From JASHPR01 sp963795055 (GTDB lineage: Bacteria > Actinomycetota > Actinomycetes > Streptosporangiales > Streptosporangiaceae): a stretch of 64,000 bases of DNA. Positions 60,519-64,000 of this stretch are shown here, piece after piece. A program made the position numbers and the translations under genes. The notes under the pieces are model-generated. The model had not been told where the DNA came from, ran no database searches, and saw only the letters and a list, made by a program, of their open reading frames with translations. The stretch is from the NCBI GenBank assembly GCA_963795055.1, contig CAWCGJ010000003.1:62001-126000 (forward strand), written 5' to 3'. The stretch's first letter is position 1; every line of letters begins with the position of its first letter.

Positions 60519-61746
60519 GGGGTCCCGGGGGAGCGAGGCCGGCCTGCTCGCGGAGGCGGGCCGCCTTGTCGGTGCGCTCCCAGGTGAAGTCCGGCTCGTC
60601 GCGGCCGAAGTGGCCGTAGGCGGCGGTGGGCCGGTAGATCGGCCGGAGCAGGTCGAGGTCGTCGCGCAGCGCGCCCGGGCGCAGGTCGAAGTTCTGCCGG
60701 ACCAGCTCCAGGATGGCCGGCCGCGGGATCCGCTCGGTGCCGAACGTGTCCACGTGCAGGGACAGCGGCCGGGCCATCCCGATCGCGTAGGCCACCTGGA
60801 GCTCGGCGCGGTCCGCCAGGCCCGCGGCCACGATGTTCTTGGCCACGTACCGCGCGCCGTAGGCCGCGGACCGGTCGACCTTGGACGGGTCCTTGCCGGA
60901 CAGCGCGCCGCCGCCGTGCCGGGCCGACCCGCCGTAGGTGTCCACGATGATCTTCCTGCCGGTCAGCCCGGTGTCACCGCACGGGCCGCCCACCACGAAG
61001 CGCCCGGTCGGGTTCACGTAGAAGCTGCGGCGCAGGTCGGCCGGGTCGTACAGGTCGGCCGGCAGGACCTCGGTGACGACCTCGGTCCACAGGGCGTCGG
61101 GGAGCTTGTCTTCCGCGCCGTCGGCGTGCTGGGTGGAGATCAGCACCTTCTCGACCGCGACGGGCTTGCCGTTCCCGTCGTAGCGGACGGTCACCTGCGT
61201 CTTGCCGTCCGGGCGCAGGTAGGGCAGCACCCCCGATTTGCGCGCCTCGGCCAGCCGCCGGGCCAGCCGGTGCGCGAGCGCGATCGGCGCGGGCATCAGC
61301 TCGGGCGTCTCGTTGGTCGCGTAGCCGAACATCATGCCCTGGTCCCCGGCGCCGATCTCGTCGTACCGGTCCGCCGCTGCCTCAGTGCCGCGGGTCTCGT
61401 GCGAGCGGTCGACCCCCTGGGCGATGTCGGGGGACTGCCGGTCCAGCGCGGTCATCACGCCCACGGCGTTGCCGTCGTAGCCGAGCTCGCCGGAGTCGTA
61501 GCCGATGTCGCAGATCGTGGCCCGGGCCAGGTCGGCGAAGTCGATGCGCGCCTCGCTGGTGATCTCGCCCGCGATGACCACCAGTCCGGTCGTGACCAGC
61601 GTCTCGACCGCGACCCGCGAGGCCGGGTACTCCCGCAGCGCCGCGTCCAGGATCGTGTCGGAGATCTGGTCGGCGATCTTGTCGGGGTGCCCCTCGGTCA
61701 CCGACTCCGAGGTGAAGTGGAACCCGTCCTGGTCGCGCTGGCTCAC
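60454..61746 (-). CDS. metK: S-adenosylmethionine synthetase
   Basis: A 430-residue MetK making SAM from methionine and ATP. Signature segments are FTSESVTEGHPDKIADQISD at the N-terminus, GAGDQGMMFGYA, and GGGALSGKDPSKVDRSAAYG. The normal end would be near FTWERTDKAARLREQAGL; here about 26 extra residues follow (PRDHLHLFMGSVLTFRTYHL), mostly encoded by element B. GTG 61746 overlaps the stop of the upstream methionine-synthase-like gene (GTGA). The linkage to a methionine-forming enzyme and a methyltransferase indicates a local SAM-supply cassette; a second housekeeping metK would be expected elsewhere. Confidence 0.94.
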   Translation of the reverse strand: MSQRDQDGFHFTSESVTEGHPDKIADQISDTILDAALREYPASRVAVETLVTTGLVVIAGEITSEARIDFADLARATICDIGYDSGELGYDGNAVGVMTALDRQSPDIAQGVDRSHETRGTEAAADRYDEIGAGDQGMMFGYATNETPELMPAPIALAHRLARRLAEARKSGVLPYLRPDGKTQVTVRYDGNGKPVAVEKVLISTQHADGAEDKLPDALWTEVVTEVLPADLYDPADLRRSFYVNPTGRFVVGGPCGDTGLTGRKIIVDTYGGSARHGGGALSGKDPSKVDRSAAYGARYVAKNIVAAGLADRAELQVAYAIGMARPLSLHVDTFGTERIPRPAILELVRQNFDLRPGALRDDLDLLRPIYRPTAAYGHFGRDEPDFTWERTDKAARLREQAGLAPPGPRDHLHLFMGSVLTFRTYHLRK

Positions 61747-62834
61747 GTGGTTACCCCCTGGGGTTGGGCGGCATCGGAGTTCGGGGTCGTCGTGCCGAGC
61801 TCGGCACGGACCAGGGCCGCGCCGGCCACCATAGCGGCGAGCTTAGCGCGGGCGATGTCGGGCAGCAGGTGACGCAGCCCGCAGTCGGGATTGATCACCA
61901 GCTTCTCCGGGGCCACGAAGCGCAGCGCCCGCCGGATCCGCGCCGCGACCAGGTCCGGGGACTCCACCTGCTCGGTCTTCACGTCGATCACGCCGAGCCC
62001 CAGGCCGCGGTCCCAGTGGTGCTGCTCGAGCAGGCCGAGGTCCTCGTCGCCGGTTCTCGCGAACTCCAGGGCCAGCTGGCCGACGTTGGCCTCCTTGACC
62101 GCCGGGAACAGGAAGTCGTAGTGCCCCTCCCACAGCGGCCGGGCGTACCGGTTGCCGTAGCAGACGTGCAGCGTCCAGCTGACGTCGGCGGCCTCGGTCA
62201 CGATGTTGACCGCCTCGATGGCCAGCTCGACGTCCTCGGGATAGCCGGCCAGGAACGGCTCGTCGATCTGCAGCACCCGCGCGCCGGCCCGGGCGAGCTC
62301 CGCGGCCTCCGCGGCGAGGACGCGGGCCAGCGCCCGCACCAGGTCGGCGCGGTCGGCGTAAGCACCGCCCGACACCGTGCGGATCCGGTGGGCCAGCGAG
62401 TAGGGCCCGGTGATGGACAGCTTCACCGGCTGGTCGGTCAGCTGCCTGACGAACCGGAAGTCCTCGGCCAGCCCCAGATTCGCCCGGCCCGGGGCGGGCA
62501 GCGGCTGGCTGACCGTGACGTCGTAGTAGTCGAAGTAGTCGGCCTTGTCCGGCCGCGGGATGTCCACGCCGGGGATCCGGGCCAGCAGGTAATCGACGTC
62601 GTTGTCGCGGCGCAGCTCTCCGTCGGAGACGATGTCGATGCCGGCCTGCTGCTGGTCCATGACCGCGGCCTTGATCGCCATCTCGTGGATCTCGTCGAGG
62701 TAGCGCCGGCTGATCCGGTGCCGGTAGTAGTCGTTCCGCAGCTGGCCCAGCCACTCGGGCACCGAGTACGACCCGATCACGGTGGTCGGAAGGAGGATGG
62801 TCCCGGCGGCACCGGTCCCCTGTGGCGCGGTCAT
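61743..62834 (-). CDS. Core MetE-like cobalamin-independent methionine synthase (C-terminal domain only)
   Basis: A 363-residue protein equal to the catalytic C-terminal barrel of MetE without the N-terminal domain (MetE is about 750 residues). Zinc ligands are visible: His and Cys in TLHVCYGN, and a Cys in INPDCGLRHL. TTVIGSYSVPEWL at the start, LSITGPYSLAHR and LQIDEPFLAGYPED complete the pattern. Core-MetE proteins do not use polyglutamyl methyl-THF and often take methyl groups from corrinoid or unknown donors. ATG 62834 overlaps the preceding stop (ATGA) and its own stop overlaps metK. Confidence 0.87.
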   Translation of the reverse strand: MTAPQGTGAAGTILLPTTVIGSYSVPEWLGQLRNDYYRHRISRRYLDEIHEMAIKAAVMDQQQAGIDIVSDGELRRDNDVDYLLARIPGVDIPRPDKADYFDYYDVTVSQPLPAPGRANLGLAEDFRFVRQLTDQPVKLSITGPYSLAHRIRTVSGGAYADRADLVRALARVLAAEAAELARAGARVLQIDEPFLAGYPEDVELAIEAVNIVTEAADVSWTLHVCYGNRYARPLWEGHYDFLFPAVKEANVGQLALEFARTGDEDLGLLEQHHWDRGLGLGVIDVKTEQVESPDLVAARIRRALRFVAPEKLVINPDCGLRHLLPDIARAKLAAMVAGAALVRAELGTTTPNSDAAQPQGVTT

Positions 62835-64000
62835 TCGCGTACCGCGGCGGTCAGCGTCTTGACGTTCGAGGACGGCCGCGCCGCGAACGGCGAGATCTTG
62901 ACGTCGAACCCGGCCCGGCCGCCGATGTGGCGCAGCAGCGGGCCGTTGACCCAGTTCACCACCGACCCGTCGTACTTGCCCGGGCCGAAGAACCCGGTCT
63001 GGTAGCGGTGGACGTCGTCGAGGAACAGGTCGTGGCACTGGAGCCGGCCGAACGGGTGCAGCAGCGGGAGGGTCTGCGCGAAGCTGCTCAGCGCCCCGTT
63101 GTTCACGTGGACCCGGATGTCACCGTAGGACTCCAGCTGGGAGCTCAGCAGCTCCCCGGTCAGGTCGGGGGTGACCTGGTACAGGTCCAGGCCCTCGAGC
63201 GGCCGGTACCGTTCGGCCAGCCGCAGCCCCGCCCAGGCCTCCCGCCAGAACGCCACGGCCTGCGCGGCGTCCCGGAAGTGCTGCGGCAGCGCCTCGCACA
63301 GCAGCTCGGGGCCGAGCCGGAGCAGCTTGTCGACCAGCTCGGGGACCTGCCCCGGCGACGCGGAGAACTGCTGCGCGATCCGCCCGGCCTCGGCTCCCGG
63401 CAGGTAGGCCCTGGTCTCGACCTGGTAGGTACGCCCCCCGATGCGGGCCACCTCGTCGCAGGGCAGGTTGTCGTAGACGTTGGAGATGTAGACGAGGAAG
63501 GCCTTGCCGCGCAGAAAGCCGAGGCTGACCGCGGGATGGGTGGCGTCGACGACGAGCGCGCTGACGTGGTCGCCGTGGTGGGCCACGGCCTTGAGGGCCC
63601 GGCCGAGCACGTGCGGCGAGTAGTCGCCCATGATGTAGTGCAGCCGGCGGTAGTAGTCGCGGCTGTGCGCCCGGGACAGCGTCACGAACTCGTCCAGCCA
63701 GGTCCGGGCCTGATTGCCGTTGCCCACCCCGAGTTCCACCACGTAGAGCTCGGGGGGCAGCGCGCTCCTGGCGTCCAGGTCGTCCCAGGTCTTGAAGATC
63801 TCCAGGATCAGCTCGCGGACGGCCGCGGTGTTCCTGGCGTCGCTCTCGCCCCCGGGCAGCGCCTGCTCGTAGTCGCGGCCCGTCGCCTGCTCCCACAGGG
63901 ACAGCGCCTGCCAGTACAGCGCGTTGAACCGCCAGATGCGGCTGCGGCTGCCGGCCCCCCAGGGTTCCAGCGGCACCCGGGCGGAGCGGTTCGGATGCGC
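62831..64000 (-). CDS. SAM-dependent methyltransferase-like protein (5' end possibly beyond window)
   Basis: At least 381 residues. A Rossmann motif I is seen in LYVVELGVGNGNQARTWL, followed by LHYIMGDYSPHVL and KAFLVYISNVYDNLPCDEVARIGG, which resembles MidA/Methyltransf_28-type proteins. The start is uncertain: GTG 63976 is available, but the frame stays open to the window edge, so the gene may begin outside. It is the first visible gene of the operon with core MetE and MetK (4-bp overlaps), which suggests that it is the main consumer of the SAM they make. The substrate is unknown. Confidence 0.72.
   Translation of the reverse strand, partial: AHPNRSARVPLEPWGAGSRSRIWRFNALYWQALSLWEQATGRDYEQALPGGESDARNTAAVRELILEIFKTWDDLDARSALPPELYVVELGVGNGNQARTWLDEFVTLSRAHSRDYYRRLHYIMGDYSPHVLGRALKAVAHHGDHVSALVVDATHPAVSLGFLRGKAFLVYISNVYDNLPCDEVARIGGRTYQVETRAYLPGAEAGRIAQQFSASPGQVPELVDKLLRLGPELLCEALPQHFRDAAQAVAFWREAWAGLRLAERYRPLEGLDLYQVTPDLTGELLSSQLESYGDIRVHVNNGALSSFAQTLPLLHPFGRLQCHDLFLDDVHRYQTGFFGPGKYDGSVVNWVNGPLLRHIGGRAGFDVKISPFAARPSSNVKTLTAAVRE

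Overview
The window is very GC-rich, dense with genes, and uses many GTG and TTG starts with stop/start overlaps. It also carries an F420-type luciferase-like oxidoreductase, PaaX and IclR regulators and an actinobacterial-style lipoprotein. Together these point to a high-GC actinomycete (Actinomycetota) chromosome. I cannot place it more precisely. No rRNA, tRNA, CRISPR array, phage or replication origin was seen. The only transposon trace is a broken TnpB gene near 45 kb.

Region 1 (about 1.3-19.3 kb) is a demethylation and C1 region. On the right-hand strand lie an APC permease, a dimethylglycine/sarcosine-dehydrogenase-like flavoprotein fused to a GcvT-type folate domain, and both electron-transfer flavoprotein subunits. 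Facing them is a leftward operon: IclR regulator, corrinoid protein, methyl-THF/corrinoid methyltransferase, corrinoid-reactivating Fe-S protein, DUF1638 protein, MTHFR-like reductase and a 2-hydroxyacid dehydrogenase. A non-pyrrolysine MttB-family methyltransferase diverges from the IclR gene. A coherent reading is that an N-methyl compound (betaine-like) is imported. One methyl is moved through corrinoid to folate, and the remaining methyls are oxidised by the flavoprotein with electrons passing to ETF. Leftward genes for a two-subunit TPP-dependent E1 dehydrogenase and a TIM-barrel isomerase follow.

Region 2 (about 19.4-37.6 kb) is a catabolic island. It has an amidohydrolase, PaaX and LysR regulators, an FAD oxidoreductase, a two-subunit aconitase X, an IlvD/Edd dehydratase and a branched-chain-type ABC importer in which permease M and ATPase G are fused. 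It continues with a solute-binding lipoprotein, a UGSC-family protein (Cys form) with a partner, an SDR, an LLM oxidoreductase and a frameshifted amidohydrolase. The substrate is probably a hydroxylated carboxylic acid, but the sequence does not identify it.

Region 3 (37.7-49.0 kb) is mixed: glutamine amidotransferase, methyltransferase, amidohydrolase, MalY/PatB-type PLP enzyme, frameshifted FtsX-type permease, TnpB remnant, amidase and small hypotheticals.

Region 4 (49.2-58.6 kb) is the most striking. An acetoacetyl-CoA-synthetase-like enzyme is followed by two proteins that look like the split halves of a PEP-synthase-type phosphotransferase, as in phenylphosphate synthase. Then come a biotin carrier protein, biotin carboxylase, a carboxyltransferase (frameshifted) and a HAD phosphatase with seven tandem VPDHA repeats. 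I infer a possible ATP-driven route that phosphorylates an enolisable substrate, carboxylates it with biotin and thioesterifies the product. This is a hypothesis.

Region 5 (58.7-64 kb) holds a chimeric dehydrogenase/LuxR remnant, an AAA ATPase and a leftward cassette of methyltransferase, core MetE-like methionine synthase and MetK.

Two cross-cutting features deserve attention. A family of roughly 80-90 bp non-coding elements has CTTTTCA/TGAAAAG inverted arms, and one copy forms the 3' end of metK. There are also four single-base frameshifts in otherwise good genes, which may be sequencing errors.
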